NCBI RefSeq assembly: GCF_000621145.1
Contig: NZ_JHZB01000017.1
Span: forward strand, 34,941-98,940
DNA length: 64,000 bases
Direction: 5' to 3'
Origin: Desulfobulbus elongatus DSM 2908
GTDB lineage: Bacteria; Desulfobacterota; Desulfobulbia; Desulfobulbales; Desulfobulbaceae
Shown: piece by piece, positions 56,372-64,000 of the stretch
Layout of the letters: every line of letters starts with the position of its first letter
Position numbering within the stretch: position 1 is the first letter of the stretch
The notes under the pieces: generated by a model
Told to the model about the DNA's origin: nothing
Databases searched by the model: none
What the model saw: only the letters and a program-made list of their open reading frames with translations
Program-made: the position numbers and the translations under genes

Positions 56372-57166
56372 TTGGCATCGGGAAAGACGAAACAACGGCT
56401 CGATAACCTGCTCGTTGTCCGGGGACTGGCGACCGACATCGCCACGGCCCGCCGATTGATCGGCGCCGGTATCGTTCTGGTCGACACCCGGGTCTGCGAC
56501 AAGGCCGGCCAGCTTGTGGCACCGGACAGTCCGCTCACGGTCAAGGTGACATCAAGGTTCGTCAGCCGGGGCGGGGAAAAGCTTGACGGTGGACTGCGTG
56601 CCGCCGGCATCGACCCCCAGGGTTGGGTATGTGCCGATATCGGCTGTTCGACCGGCGGTTTTACCGACTGCCTGCTGCAGCACGGGGCGCGCCGGGTGTA
56701 CAGCGTCGACGTCGGCTACGGCCTGCTCGATTGGAGGCTGCGGCAGGACGGCCGGGTGGTTGTGCTCGAGCGCACCAATGCCCGCTATCTGACCTGCGAG
56801 CAGGTAGCCGATCCCCTTGATCTGGCCGTTATCGACGCCTCGTTCATCTCCCTTGAACCGCTCCTTGCCCCCCTGTTGCCGCTGTTTGGCGATTTCGTCC
56901 GTCTTTTCGTCCTGGTCAAACCGCAGTTTCAACTGCCGCGCGAAGCGGTGGGGCCGGGAGGGATCGTCAGCGATCCTGACCTGCACCGACAGGCGCTCGC
57001 CATGGTGCAGCGATTCGGCGAATCGCTCGGTCTGCGTTGCGCGGCTATGGTGGCATCCCCGGTCCGGGGAACGAAAGGCAATCAGGAATTTTTCATGCTG
57101 TTGACCGGCCCCGCCGGTCCTGCGCAAGAAGAAATAAAACCCGTGAAAGAAAAAGGAGAGGAGTGA
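56372..57166 (+). CDS. tlyA: TlyA family rRNA 2'-O-methyltransferase/haemolysin homologue
   Basis: The 264-residue protein has an N-terminal S4 RNA-binding domain (about 5-65; QRLDNLLVVRGLATDIATAR) and an FtsJ-like methyltransferase with the SAM motif ADIGCSTGGFTDCLL, VDVGYGLLDW and DLAVIDASFISLEP. TlyA 2'-O-methylates C1409 of 16S and C1920 of 23S rRNA in mycobacteria. The only sensible start is TTG, two bases after the cpoB stop, so translation is coupled. The protein ends in a Lys/Glu-rich tail that overlaps the next ATG by one base. Confidence 0.88.
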   Translation: MASGKTKQRLDNLLVVRGLATDIATARRLIGAGIVLVDTRVCDKAGQLVAPDSPLTVKVTSRFVSRGGEKLDGGLRAAGIDPQGWVCADIGCSTGGFTDCLLQHGARRVYSVDVGYGLLDWRLRQDGRVVVLERTNARYLTCEQVADPLDLAVIDASFISLEPLLAPLLPLFGDFVRLFVLVKPQFQLPREAVGPGGIVSDPDLHRQALAMVQRFGESLGLRCAAMVASPVRGTKGNQEFFMLLTGPAGPAQEEIKPVKEKGEE

Positions 57167-57612
57167 TGGTTCGGTCGTGGGGAAAAAGCGTTTCGATGGC
57201 AGTGCTGGCAACGGTCTTTGCCGTAAGCAGTGCCTGCGCCACCGAATATGTGAGCGTGGTGAAGGACGGAGTCAATCTGCGTTCGGCTCCCGGCACCGAT
57301 GCCGAGATCCTGTTTCAACTGCCGCTCGGCTATCCCCTGGAGGTACTCGGCAAGGAAGGGCAATGGCTCAAGGTGAGCGACTACGAAGGCGACAAAGGTT
57401 ATATTCAGGAGTCGCTGGTCGGCAAGACCCCCCATGTCATCGTCAAGACCAAGGAATGCAAGATCTACAGTGGCCCCGGAACGAAGGAAAAAGTAGTCGG
57501 CAACGGGGTGCGGGATGTCATTTTGCAGAAAGTGGAGCAAAAGGGCGACTGGATCAAGGTCACGCATCCCAGCTTGACCGGCTGGGTCCACAAAAATTCC
57601 GTCTGGCCGTGA
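57166..57612 (+). CDS. Periplasmic SH3-domain protein
   Basis: The 148-residue precursor has a signal peptide ending near SSACATEY and two bacterial SH3 (SH3b) domains: VKDGVNLRSAPGTDAEIL with WLKVSDYEGDKGYI, and CKIYSGPGTKEKVV with WIKVTHPSLTGWVHKNSVW. Such domains bind cell-wall peptides or ligands. AAAGGAGAGGAG lies just upstream of the ATG. It follows tlyA and its 3' end overlaps the converging helicase gene by 53 bases. Confidence 0.85.
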   Translation: MVRSWGKSVSMAVLATVFAVSSACATEYVSVVKDGVNLRSAPGTDAEILFQLPLGYPLEVLGKEGQWLKVSDYEGDKGYIQESLVGKTPHVIVKTKECKIYSGPGTKEKVVGNGVRDVILQKVEQKGDWIKVTHPSLTGWVHKNSVWP

Positions 57613-60553
57613 GCGTTGCCCGATGACGATCGAGCACCGTTCGGATTGATCCGGCAAAATCGACCGGCAACCGCACCTCCTGCCCCGCCTTGTTGCGGAA
57701 CAGCAGGTGTCGCTGCCGGAGCCCGAACAGGAAGAGATTGCGGGTTATTTCCACATCCTTCCGGCAATACGCCGCCAGTTTGTCCATTTCGCCCTGCCTG
57801 AACCAGCGCAAGGCATCCAGGCCGTCGCCCTCTTTCCGTATCCCCAGCGTGGTCGCCGCCACCCTGTCCAGGCTGAGCCTGTAGCCCAGTTGTCCGGTGA
57901 TTGCCTCCAGCAGGTCGAAGGACGGCAGCAGGCCGAGATCGTGGCGGGTATAAGCCGAAAGCACCTTGTTGTCGAAGCGTTTGTTGTTGAAGCCCACCAC
58001 CAGATCGAGCCCTTGCAGCCGCTCGACCAGTTTTTCGATATCGTCTTCGGTGAAGACGGTGAAGCGTTGCGTCGCCCCCTCGAACAGCACGGCCACGCTG
58101 ATCCGCATCAGGTCGGCCCGGTGCCAGCCGCCTACTTCCTGCGCCGATTTTTGCGTTTCCACGTCAAAAACGCCGTAGTTCTCCGGCAGGGTAAACGGAC
58201 GGTCGACCGGTTCGGGCCGCGGCATGGGCGCGCTCGCCCGCGCCATTGTCGGCTGTCCCTGCGGCAGCCGTTCCAGGAGAAAGAGACAGGCCCCTTTGTC
58301 GATGGGACGGTTGCCGGAGCCGCACTTCGGCGAGTGGACGCAGGAGGGGCAGCCGAACTCGCACGGACAGCCGGCCACGGCCCGGCGGGTTTGCGCCAGC
58401 AGTTCGGGCATGCGGGCAAAGGCCCTGGCGGTCAACCCCATGCCGCCGGCATAGCCGTCGTAGACGAACACCGCCGGTCCCTCCACCTGGTGGTGCCAGG
58501 GGTGCGAAATGCCGCCGAGGTCGTTGCGGTCGCACAGCACAAAAAGCGGCATCATGCCGATGAGGGCGTGCTCCATGGCATGGATGCCGCCCATGAAATG
58601 GAGGCGGGCCGCTTCCATCTGTGCCTGGAGCGGGGCCGGAATCTCGATCCAGAATCCTTCGGTCTCGAAGCATTGGGCCGGCAGCTCCAGCGGAATGCGG
58701 GCGATGATCCGCAGGCTGCGCTGGGCGATTCTGTGGTAGCCGGTGATCCGCTCGGTGACGCGCAGGGTGCCGAAATGGATGCGGGTCGCCCCCAAGTGCA
58801 GGGTATCGCGTACCGCCACGATCTCGGTGTTTTTCTCGGCCGTGACCCGGGTGAAGTAGGGCGGGGTGACCGGAGTCGCCAGGATTTCCCGGCCTTCCAG
58901 GTCCAGACTGTCGATGTGGTAGGTCCGGGCCATGTGCAGGTAGATGGCGCCGGGATGGCATTCCCGCAGGGCCCGGTGGGCGTCGATTTCGCCCAGCGGC
59001 CGCCGGTGGGGCTGTTCCCATATAGTCAGGGTGACTCCGCCGCCCCGGAGGTTGACCTGGCGCTGCGGATAGGTCCGCGGCGAAAACCAGGTGGCCCCGT
59101 CCGCCGACTGGAGAAGGCGGCCGCTTTGGGTGAGCCGGTCGATCAACCCTGCGGCCTGCCCGGATTGCAGCAGCGGATCGGCAGCGGTGAGCGGCAGTTC
59201 GGCGGCGGCGCAGACCATTTGGGGGCCGGCGATATGCGGGTTGTCCGGGTTCATGGTCACCGGCTCCACCGGCCGGGAGAAAAAATCCTCGGGGCTGCGC
59301 ATGAAATGCTGATCCAGAGCATCCTCGTGCCCGATGAGCACCACCAGTGATTCCCGGCCGCCGCGGCCGACCCGACCGGCCCGCTGCCAGGTGGCCATCA
59401 TCGAGCCGGGATAGCCGACCAGGATGCAGATATCGAGGTCGCCGATGTCGATCCCCAACTCCAGGGCCGAGGTGGAAATGACCCCGAGCAGGCTGCCGCT
59501 GGCCAGCTTTTCCTCGATGGCCCGGCGCTCTTCCGGCAGGAATCCGGAGCGGTAGGAGGCGATCAGCCCCTTGCGCTCCTTGAGCCGATGCCCGGTCCAC
59601 ATGGTGATCAGCTCGGTCATCTTGCGCGACTGGCAGTAGACGATGGTCCGCAGGCCCCGGCTGATCGCGGCCTCGAGGAGCTGGGTGGCGCTGGTGGCCG
59701 CCGAATCGAGCGGATTGAGCAGCAGGACATGGCGGGCGGCATGGCCTGCGCCGGAACGGACGACTTCGCTGACCGGTGCGTCGAGCAGCAGCCGCGCGTG
59801 TTCGCCGGGGTTGCCGATGGTGGCCGAGGCGAGGACAAAGACCGGGTCGGCACCGTACAGGCGGCAGATCCGTTGCAGCCGCCGCAGCACCCAGGCCACG
59901 TGCGAGCCGAAGATGCCCCGGTAGGTGTGGACCTCGTCGATGACCACATGGTGCAGGTTGCTCCAGAAGCTGGCCCAGCGGTCGTGATAGGGGAGCATCG
60001 CCAGGTGGAGCATGTCCGGGTTGGTGATCAGCACTGGAGGTGTCATCTCCCTGATTTTCCGGCGCTGGTAACCGGAGGTGTCGCCGTCGTAGATGGCGGC
60101 GACGGGCCGCTCGCCCCGGATGGTCTCCGGCAGAAGGTGCCAGAGGTGCCGGGCGGTTTTGAGCTGATCCTGAGCCAGGGCCTTGAGGGGAAAAAGATAG
60201 AGCGCCTTGGCGTCCGGCTCCCGGAGCAGGGTGTGCAGCACCGGCAGGGTGTAGATCAGGCTCTTGCCCGAGGCAGTGGGCGTGGCCACCACTGTGTTGC
60301 GGCCGGCCAGGACATGGGCGATGGCCTCCTGCTGATGGGTGTAGAGCCCCTGCACGCCGGCATCCAGCAGGAGACGTTGAAGTACGTCGGCCAGGCCATC
60401 GGGCGGGACGATGACCGGTGCCGAAGCCGCGACCGTCCGATGGGCCACGACCTGCGGCCCGAACTTGCCCGAACCCTTCAGGGCGGCGATATATTCCGCT
60501 ACCGTGCCGTTTTCCCGATCCGGGGCGGGCTTGCTACCATCTGTTTGCATCAT
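57560..60553 (-). CDS. MrfA-like DEAD/H-box helicase fused to an MrfB-like RNase H-fold nuclease domain
   Basis: This 997-residue protein has two RecA-like helicase domains (about 60-440): Walker A ATPTASGKS at 90-98, DEVH at 206-209 and ATSALELGIDIG-like STSALELGIDIGDL before WQRAGRVGRGG. A DUF1998-type domain with a Cys cluster (CPCEFGCPSCVHSPKC, about 729-744) follows. The C-terminal 200 residues look like the YprB/MrfB exonuclease: FDVET (Asp797, Glu799), GFNNKRFD (Asp861) and YCRKD (Tyr929, Asp933), a DEDD-type set. In Bacillus, MrfA and MrfB act together in mitomycin C repair from separate genes. Its 3' end overlaps the SH3 gene. Confidence 0.85.
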   Translation of the reverse strand: MMQTDGSKPAPDRENGTVAEYIAALKGSGKFGPQVVAHRTVAASAPVIVPPDGLADVLQRLLLDAGVQGLYTHQQEAIAHVLAGRNTVVATPTASGKSLIYTLPVLHTLLREPDAKALYLFPLKALAQDQLKTARHLWHLLPETIRGERPVAAIYDGDTSGYQRRKIREMTPPVLITNPDMLHLAMLPYHDRWASFWSNLHHVVIDEVHTYRGIFGSHVAWVLRRLQRICRLYGADPVFVLASATIGNPGEHARLLLDAPVSEVVRSGAGHAARHVLLLNPLDSAATSATQLLEAAISRGLRTIVYCQSRKMTELITMWTGHRLKERKGLIASYRSGFLPEERRAIEEKLASGSLLGVISTSALELGIDIGDLDICILVGYPGSMMATWQRAGRVGRGGRESLVVLIGHEDALDQHFMRSPEDFFSRPVEPVTMNPDNPHIAGPQMVCAAAELPLTAADPLLQSGQAAGLIDRLTQSGRLLQSADGATWFSPRTYPQRQVNLRGGGVTLTIWEQPHRRPLGEIDAHRALRECHPGAIYLHMARTYHIDSLDLEGREILATPVTPPYFTRVTAEKNTEIVAVRDTLHLGATRIHFGTLRVTERITGYHRIAQRSLRIIARIPLELPAQCFETEGFWIEIPAPLQAQMEAARLHFMGGIHAMEHALIGMMPLFVLCDRNDLGGISHPWHHQVEGPAVFVYDGYAGGMGLTARAFARMPELLAQTRRAVAGCPCEFGCPSCVHSPKCGSGNRPIDKGACLFLLERLPQGQPTMARASAPMPRPEPVDRPFTLPENYGVFDVETQKSAQEVGGWHRADLMRISVAVLFEGATQRFTVFTEDDIEKLVERLQGLDLVVGFNNKRFDNKVLSAYTRHDLGLLPSFDLLEAITGQLGYRLSLDRVAATTLGIRKEGDGLDALRWFRQGEMDKLAAYCRKDVEITRNLFLFGLRQRHLLFRNKAGQEVRLPVDFAGSIRTVLDRHRATLTARRNFCGPSRSSWDA

Positions 60554-60775
60554 GGGAGAAAAAAATCTTGCCTATCCGCCGTTGAAAATGTAATTGACCT
60601 CGTTGTAGTTCTTTTCCGGAGTTATCTCGCATTCCGCGCTTTTTCTTTCCTGGAATACCTACATGCGCAGCATCGGCTGAATGCGTCGCCGCCGCTCTTC
60701 GCGCCGATGCCACCCGCCGCGACCGGCCCGGCCGGTGCGGCAACCATGCCTCAACCCGCGCAGGAACAGTGTGCA

Positions 60776-62461
60776 ATGAAAACGATCGCCACCCTCGGCC
60801 CGGAACATTCCCAATCATGGCAGGCCGCCGTGCAGTACGACAGCGGGGCAGACATTCGCCTCTATCCGCACGTCAAGGCCCTGCTCGATGCCTTTGCCGG
60901 CCGCGAGGTCGAGTACGCCGTGCTGCCGGTGTATAATACCCGCGAAGGGGAAAAGAAACAGTATTTCCGTTTCTTCGACCAGATCAAGTCCGGGTACTGG
61001 ATCGACAACGTCATCCTGCACTCCAGCCTTTCTTTGGGCGTATTCGACGAGGAGGCTGCCAGCGAAGACCTGCGCCTGCTGGTGGGCAAGCGCGAGGCGT
61101 TCAACCAGTGCGAGGAGTTCATCGAAAACCGGCTGCCCGGCATCACCGAGATGAGCGTCCAGGATATCGAACAGACCGTGGCCGACCTCCGCCGGAGCGG
61201 GCAGGTGCGGGGCACGGCGGTGATCGACAGCGCCGAGGCTCTCAACGCGCTCGGCCTGCGCATCGTCGAGCGCGAGGTCGCCCCGCACAACCGCACCCGC
61301 TACGCCGTGCTCGGCCACGACCTTGCGCCCGTGACCGGCTACGACGCCACCACGCTGATCACCGAGCCGCTGGACGACCGGGTGGGCATCCTGGTCGACA
61401 TTCTCAGCGAGTTTTCCCGGCGCGGCATCAACATCGCCGACATGCGCACGGAAAACGATATCAAGACCCAGAAACTCCGCATCTATCTCGAAGCGGAAGG
61501 CCATATCCGGACCGATATCCTGGCCAGCGCCCTGGCGCACGTCGAGTCGCGGGTCATCCAGCAGCAGGGCATGATCCGCGTCCTGGGCAGTTTCCCCAGG
61601 GTCGACATGCGGACCAAATACATAAAATCGTTCGGCTTCATCGGCACCGGCGCCATGAGCAGATGGTTCACCAAACGGCTGGAGAGCGAGGGCTACGAGG
61701 TCCTGCTCACCGGACGCACCACTGCCCTGCGGCCGGAGCGGATGGTGGAGCGGGTCGATGTGGTGGTGGTCTGCGTGCCGATCTCGGTCACCTCGGCGAC
61801 GGTGCGCCAGTACGGTCCGCTGATCGGGCCGGGCAAGGCCCTGATCCTGCTGGCCGGCGAGTCGGAGGAAACCATCAGGGCCGCCCTGGATGCGACCAAC
61901 GGCGAGGTCGAGGTCATGCTGGTGCACAACCTCTGGGGACCTCAGGCCGCCACCATGAAGGACAAGAACGCCATCGTGGTGCGCACCCCGCGCAGCGGCA
62001 TGTTCTGCAGCGAATTCGAGGCGTTTCTCTACAAGCACGGGGCGGACATCTACCACGATTCTCCCTCCAAGCACGACCTGCTGATGGGCATCGGCCAGAA
62101 GCTGCCCACGCTGATCTCGGTGGCCCTGGCCATGACCCTTCACGACAACGACATCACCAGCGAGGATATCGCCAGCCATTGCACCCTGACCTCGCTCTAT
62201 CCCATCCTCGCCATGTCGCGGGTGCATTCCCAGAATTCGCGCACCTATGCCGAAATCATGTCGACCGCCGGCGACAGCCGCAAGATCGTCATCGATTTCG
62301 CCAGAAATCTGGACCGGGTGATCCGCATGGCCGACGCCGCCTCTATTGCCGACCTCTGCGCCCTGGTCGACAGCAATGCCGAGCATCTGAGCGAGGCCTT
62401 TCTCCAGGCCCGGATGGAGCAGGCCAAGGCGGTCGACGACGTGCTGGGACGGATGATTTGA
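60776..62461 (+). CDS. Prephenate dehydratase-like/ACT/prephenate dehydrogenase fusion
   Basis: The 561-residue protein appears trifunctional in layout. Residues 1-195 resemble prephenate dehydratase (TLGPEHSQSWQAAV near the start and the catalytic-like NRTRYAVLG near 175). An ACT domain (about 200-275; GILVDILSEFSRRGINIADM) follows. The C-terminal part (about 283-561) is a prephenate dehydrogenase with the NAD motif FGFIGTGAMSRW and conserved HNLWGPQ. It would produce phenylpyruvate and hydroxyphenylpyruvate for Phe and Tyr synthesis. The dehydratase half diverges strongly and may be only regulatory. The start has AGGAA nine bases upstream. Confidence 0.78.
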   Translation: MKTIATLGPEHSQSWQAAVQYDSGADIRLYPHVKALLDAFAGREVEYAVLPVYNTREGEKKQYFRFFDQIKSGYWIDNVILHSSLSLGVFDEEAASEDLRLLVGKREAFNQCEEFIENRLPGITEMSVQDIEQTVADLRRSGQVRGTAVIDSAEALNALGLRIVEREVAPHNRTRYAVLGHDLAPVTGYDATTLITEPLDDRVGILVDILSEFSRRGINIADMRTENDIKTQKLRIYLEAEGHIRTDILASALAHVESRVIQQQGMIRVLGSFPRVDMRTKYIKSFGFIGTGAMSRWFTKRLESEGYEVLLTGRTTALRPERMVERVDVVVVCVPISVTSATVRQYGPLIGPGKALILLAGESEETIRAALDATNGEVEVMLVHNLWGPQAATMKDKNAIVVRTPRSGMFCSEFEAFLYKHGADIYHDSPSKHDLLMGIGQKLPTLISVALAMTLHDNDITSEDIASHCTLTSLYPILAMSRVHSQNSRTYAEIMSTAGDSRKIVIDFARNLDRVIRMADAASIADLCALVDSNAEHLSEAFLQARMEQAKAVDDVLGRMI

Positions 62462-62505
62462 TCGCGCCGGTTGACCCTCCCAGGGGCAATGGTTACCCTA
62501 CGGCC

Positions 62506-62607
62506 ATGAATCATCCCAAGAAAAGAACGTTCGCGTTGCTGGTGCTTTTTGTTCTGTGGTGCGCCGTGGTCCTGCTCCAGTCCGCCACGCGCTCCGGCCC
62601 CGGCTGA
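62506..62607 (+). CDS. Possible small hydrophobic peptide
   Basis: A 33-residue frame begins MNHPKKRTFALLVLFVLWC, with a basic start, a single hydrophobic helix (about 9-25) and a short Ser/Arg tail. Such single-helix peptides can be genuine small membrane proteins. It lies 44 bases after the prephenate dehydrogenase stop; the ribosome binding site is weak. Support is limited to composition and position. Confidence 0.3.
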   Translation: MNHPKKRTFALLVLFVLWCAVVLLQSATRSGPG

Positions 62608-62700
62608 GCCGATTCGATCGCGCCGCCGGTCGGCGGTCCGCCATGCCCTCTGCCCCAGGCGGAGGGCCCCATTCAATCACATTGAGGAGCCAGAAAATTC

Positions 62701-63357
62701 ATGCTGTCCACCCTGTTGCGATACATCGAAGAAAAACATTACTGCCCGCATTGCAGCGGCGACCTGACCCTGTGCCACGCGCCGCCCGTGCATGTGGGGG
62801 ACGGCTTGGGCTGGGGCTCGGAATATCTTTTCATCTGCCTGAACGACACCTGCCCGCTCTTTGTCAAGGGGTGGGATTATATCGCCAACCACTACGGCCA
62901 TGTCGGCTCGTATCGGTACATGGAACTCCCCAACTCCAAGGAGACCTACAACATGATGGTGGTCACCAGGGAGGCCTTTACCGGCAGCGTCGTCGACATC
63001 GAGGCGATCAAGCGCCAGAATGAGCGCTATCAGCGCCAACAGGAGGCCCTGGCCGCCCTGGATGCATGTGTGGAGCAGAAGCAGCTCGCACCGGTGCTGA
63101 CGGTTCTCCTTGATGATTCGGTCCGGATCGACGACCGCAAGCGGGCCGTCGAACTGCTGGTCCCCTTGAACGATACCGCCTGCGTCGAGCCGTTGCGCAA
63201 CCATGCCTTCAAGGACCCTCATCTGGAGCAGGAGGTCAACCTGGCCATCGGCCAGATCCTGGCCAACCATTTCCTCAAGGAATGCCCGTACTGCGCCGAG
63301 CTGATCAAGGCCAGGGCCACGGTCTGCAAGCACTGCCAGCGGGAGCTGGCAACCTGA
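62701..63357 (+). CDS. Zinc-ribbon protein of unknown function
   Basis: This 218-residue protein has an Ogr/Delta-like zinc finger at the start (CPHCSGDLTLCHAPPVH, then CLNDTCPLF), a helical middle with HEAT-like character (VLTVLLDDSVRIDDRKRAVELL) and a C-terminal zinc ribbon (CPYCAELIKARATVCKHCQ). I do not recognise a named family. GAGGAG occurs about 14 bases before the ATG. It is the last protein gene before tRNA-His. Confidence 0.72.
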   Translation: MLSTLLRYIEEKHYCPHCSGDLTLCHAPPVHVGDGLGWGSEYLFICLNDTCPLFVKGWDYIANHYGHVGSYRYMELPNSKETYNMMVVTREAFTGSVVDIEAIKRQNERYQRQQEALAALDACVEQKQLAPVLTVLLDDSVRIDDRKRAVELLVPLNDTACVEPLRNHAFKDPHLEQEVNLAIGQILANHFLKECPYCAELIKARATVCKHCQRELAT

Positions 63358-63365
63358 CTTTCTGC

Positions 63366-63394
63366 TTGCGAAAAAGAGGGCATACGAGTATATA
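63366..63394 (+). promoter_or_regulatory. Promoter of tRNA-His
   Basis: TTGCGA (63366-63371) and TATATA (63389-63394) are 17 bases apart, placing the transcription start near 63401, nine bases ahead of the tRNA. Confidence 0.65.
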
Positions 63395-63409
63395 AGCGCA
63401 CGTTTGCGT

Positions 63410-63487
63410 GGTGAGCGTAGCTCAGTTGGTGGCAGCACCGGGTTGTGGCCTCGGAGGTCGTGGGTTCAAGTCCCATCGCTCACCCCA
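63410..63487 (+). tRNA. tRNA-His (GTG anticodon)
   Basis: The acceptor stem GTGAGCG pairs with CGCTCAC, the extra G at -1 (63410) pairs with C73 (63484), which is unique to tRNA-His, and the CCA end is encoded (63485-63487). The anticodon loop TTGTGGC reads GTG. The T-loop GGTTCAAGTCC is canonical. An 11-bp terminator follows, and an integrase remnant lies downstream, so the 3' end is a plausible integration site. Confidence 0.95.
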
Positions 63488-63813
63488 TTCAATAGTCTAA
63501 AGAAGTCCAAAGAAGTATATAAACCCGCTTTCTGACAAGGAAAGCGGGTTTTTTGTTGTCCAGGAAAGTCTGTTGGAATCCATCGGTGTCCGAAAGAGAA
63601 ACGTGTAGGATCATGGGTAGCAGGTCGCACCTGGTGTTGGTCTACACGTCTTTTTGATTTATATTTCTGAATTTCTGTTCTAAAATAGAAAAATATAGAG
63701 TTGTCCCGTAGCGGATCCTCTGTACGCTTTTTTGAAGTAATGCATTGAAATATCGTTTTAAAATCAGTAGCAGCGCGCTGTTCCGGGTTATTTAAACGTA
63801 TTGAGGTGTTAAT
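63488..63813. other. AT-rich junction region between tRNA-His and the integrase remnant
   Basis: About 325 bases without a gene. It holds the tRNA terminator (63522-63555) and is clearly AT-richer than the rest of the window, marking a change in origin at the tRNA 3' end. No direct repeat of the tRNA end is visible before the window closes. Confidence 0.6.
63522..63555 (+). terminator. Rho-independent terminator after tRNA-His
   Basis: AACCCGCTTTC (63522-63532) pairs perfectly with GAAAGCGGGTT (63540-63550) around a seven-base loop and is followed by TTTTTTG. Confidence 0.92.
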
Positions 63814-63933
63814 ATGTCGATAACAGGAGAGAAATTGTTATCGGACTCTGCGGTCCGAAATGCTAAGCCGAAAGAAAAAATTTATACTCTCCGGGATGGG
63901 GGTGGACTTTCTTTAGTGATTATCTATAAATAA
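63814..63933 (+). pseudogene. Truncated N-terminus of a P4-type tyrosine integrase
   Basis: A 39-codon frame encodes LLSDSAVRNAKPKEKIY and TLRDGGGLSL, which match the opening of DUF4102 (P4-type) integrases such as those encoded on genomic islands next to tRNA genes. The frame then leaves the family pattern and hits a stop at 63931. The remaining 360 or so residues are absent, so the gene is truncated. Below position 63920 the minus strand carries what could be the end of an inserted transposase gene. Confidence 0.75.
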
Positions 63934-64000
63934 TCATGACCTTGTTCAGGACAATCATGGCGGCTGCCAATGTGTTGAGTGCAATGTACGAGAGATCTGT
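63920..64000 (-). CDS. Possible C-terminus of a transposase (partial at window edge)
   Basis: On the minus strand the frame is open from the window edge to a stop at 63920-63922 and encodes 26 residues including YIALNTLAAAMIVLNKVMI. The helical, Ala/Leu/Ile-rich pattern would fit the end of a DDE transposase, but the fragment is too short to name a family. Its position, exactly where the integrase frame breaks, suggests an insertion sequence. Confidence 0.3.
   Translation of the reverse strand, partial: TDLSYIALNTLAAAMIVLNKVMIIYR

Noticed and set aside
59588..60775. N-terminal extension of the prephenate dehydrogenase frame
   Set aside because: It lies antisense to the helicase and has no domain; the ATG at 60776 has a proper ribosome binding site.

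Overview
The window is a GC-rich, densely coded chromosomal segment from an anaerobic Gram-negative bacterium, most likely a Desulfobulbales-type sulfate reducer of the Desulfobacterota. This is an inference. It rests on a class III tetraheme cytochrome c3, a TunR-type tungstate/molybdate regulator with an integrase-like DNA-binding domain, a PxxKW cysteine-rich protein, an acyl-CoA dehydrogenase with a ferredoxin-fused EtfA, and outer-membrane Mla and Tol systems. Nearly all of it is core genome. The exception is the right end, where the base composition turns AT-rich after a tRNA-His and an integrase remnant appears.

Layout. 1-4.8 kb: the end of an acyltransferase, a TerC membrane protein, an AI-2E family permease, coaD and a BON-domain lipoprotein. 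4.9-9.4 kb: a minus-strand cutA / small Cys-rich protein / parE / parC operon. 9.5-11.9 kb: coaX, an LD-carboxypeptidase and a membrane protein. 12-14.1 kb: ribB behind an FMN riboswitch and its promoter, then queD-queE. 14.3-16.6 kb: a NPPY methyltransferase and comM. 16.6-24.4 kb (minus): a multi-PAS hybrid histidine kinase, cytochrome c3, tunR, an ACT protein overlapping a malate/lactate dehydrogenase homologue, and a large membrane protein. 24.7-26.8 kb: a GT2 glycosyltransferase, GtrA and a PilZ protein. 26.9-30.5 kb: mlaEFD-mlaA-mlaC. 30.7-39 kb: a lipid synthesis operon (yceD-rpmF-plsX-fabH, then acyl-CoA dehydrogenase-etfB-etfA, then fabG-acpP-fabF). 39-41.2 kb: rpiB, nrdR and ribD. 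41.2-47.5 kb, mostly minus: an orphan ParB-like protein, an HU/IHF protein, eno, pilC, a PxxKW protein (+), yggS and tatD. 47.8-50.1 kb: a lipoprotein, coaBC and yjgA. 50.2-57.6 kb: a thioredoxin-reductase-like flavoprotein (-), then tolQRAB-cpoB, tlyA and an SH3 protein. 57.6-63.4 kb: a helicase-nuclease fusion (-), a prephenate dehydratase-like/dehydrogenase fusion and a zinc-ribbon protein. 63.4-64 kb: tRNA-His, a truncated P4-type integrase and the possible end of a transposase.

Functional threads. Envelope upkeep is heavily represented: Mla phospholipid transport, the Tol system without an adjacent pal gene, LD-carboxypeptidase, and glycan-modifying GT2/GtrA. Coenzyme A synthesis is scattered over three loci (coaD, coaX, coaBC). 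Riboflavin synthesis is split between riboswitch-controlled ribB and an nrdR-linked ribD. The most interesting arrangement is the fatty-acid operon, in which an acyl-CoA dehydrogenase with its electron-transfer flavoprotein, carrying two [4Fe-4S] motifs, sits where fabD would normally be. Other items worth checking are the MrfA/MrfB-like helicase-nuclease fusion, the ACT/dehydrogenase pair, and the decayed integrase beside tRNA-His.
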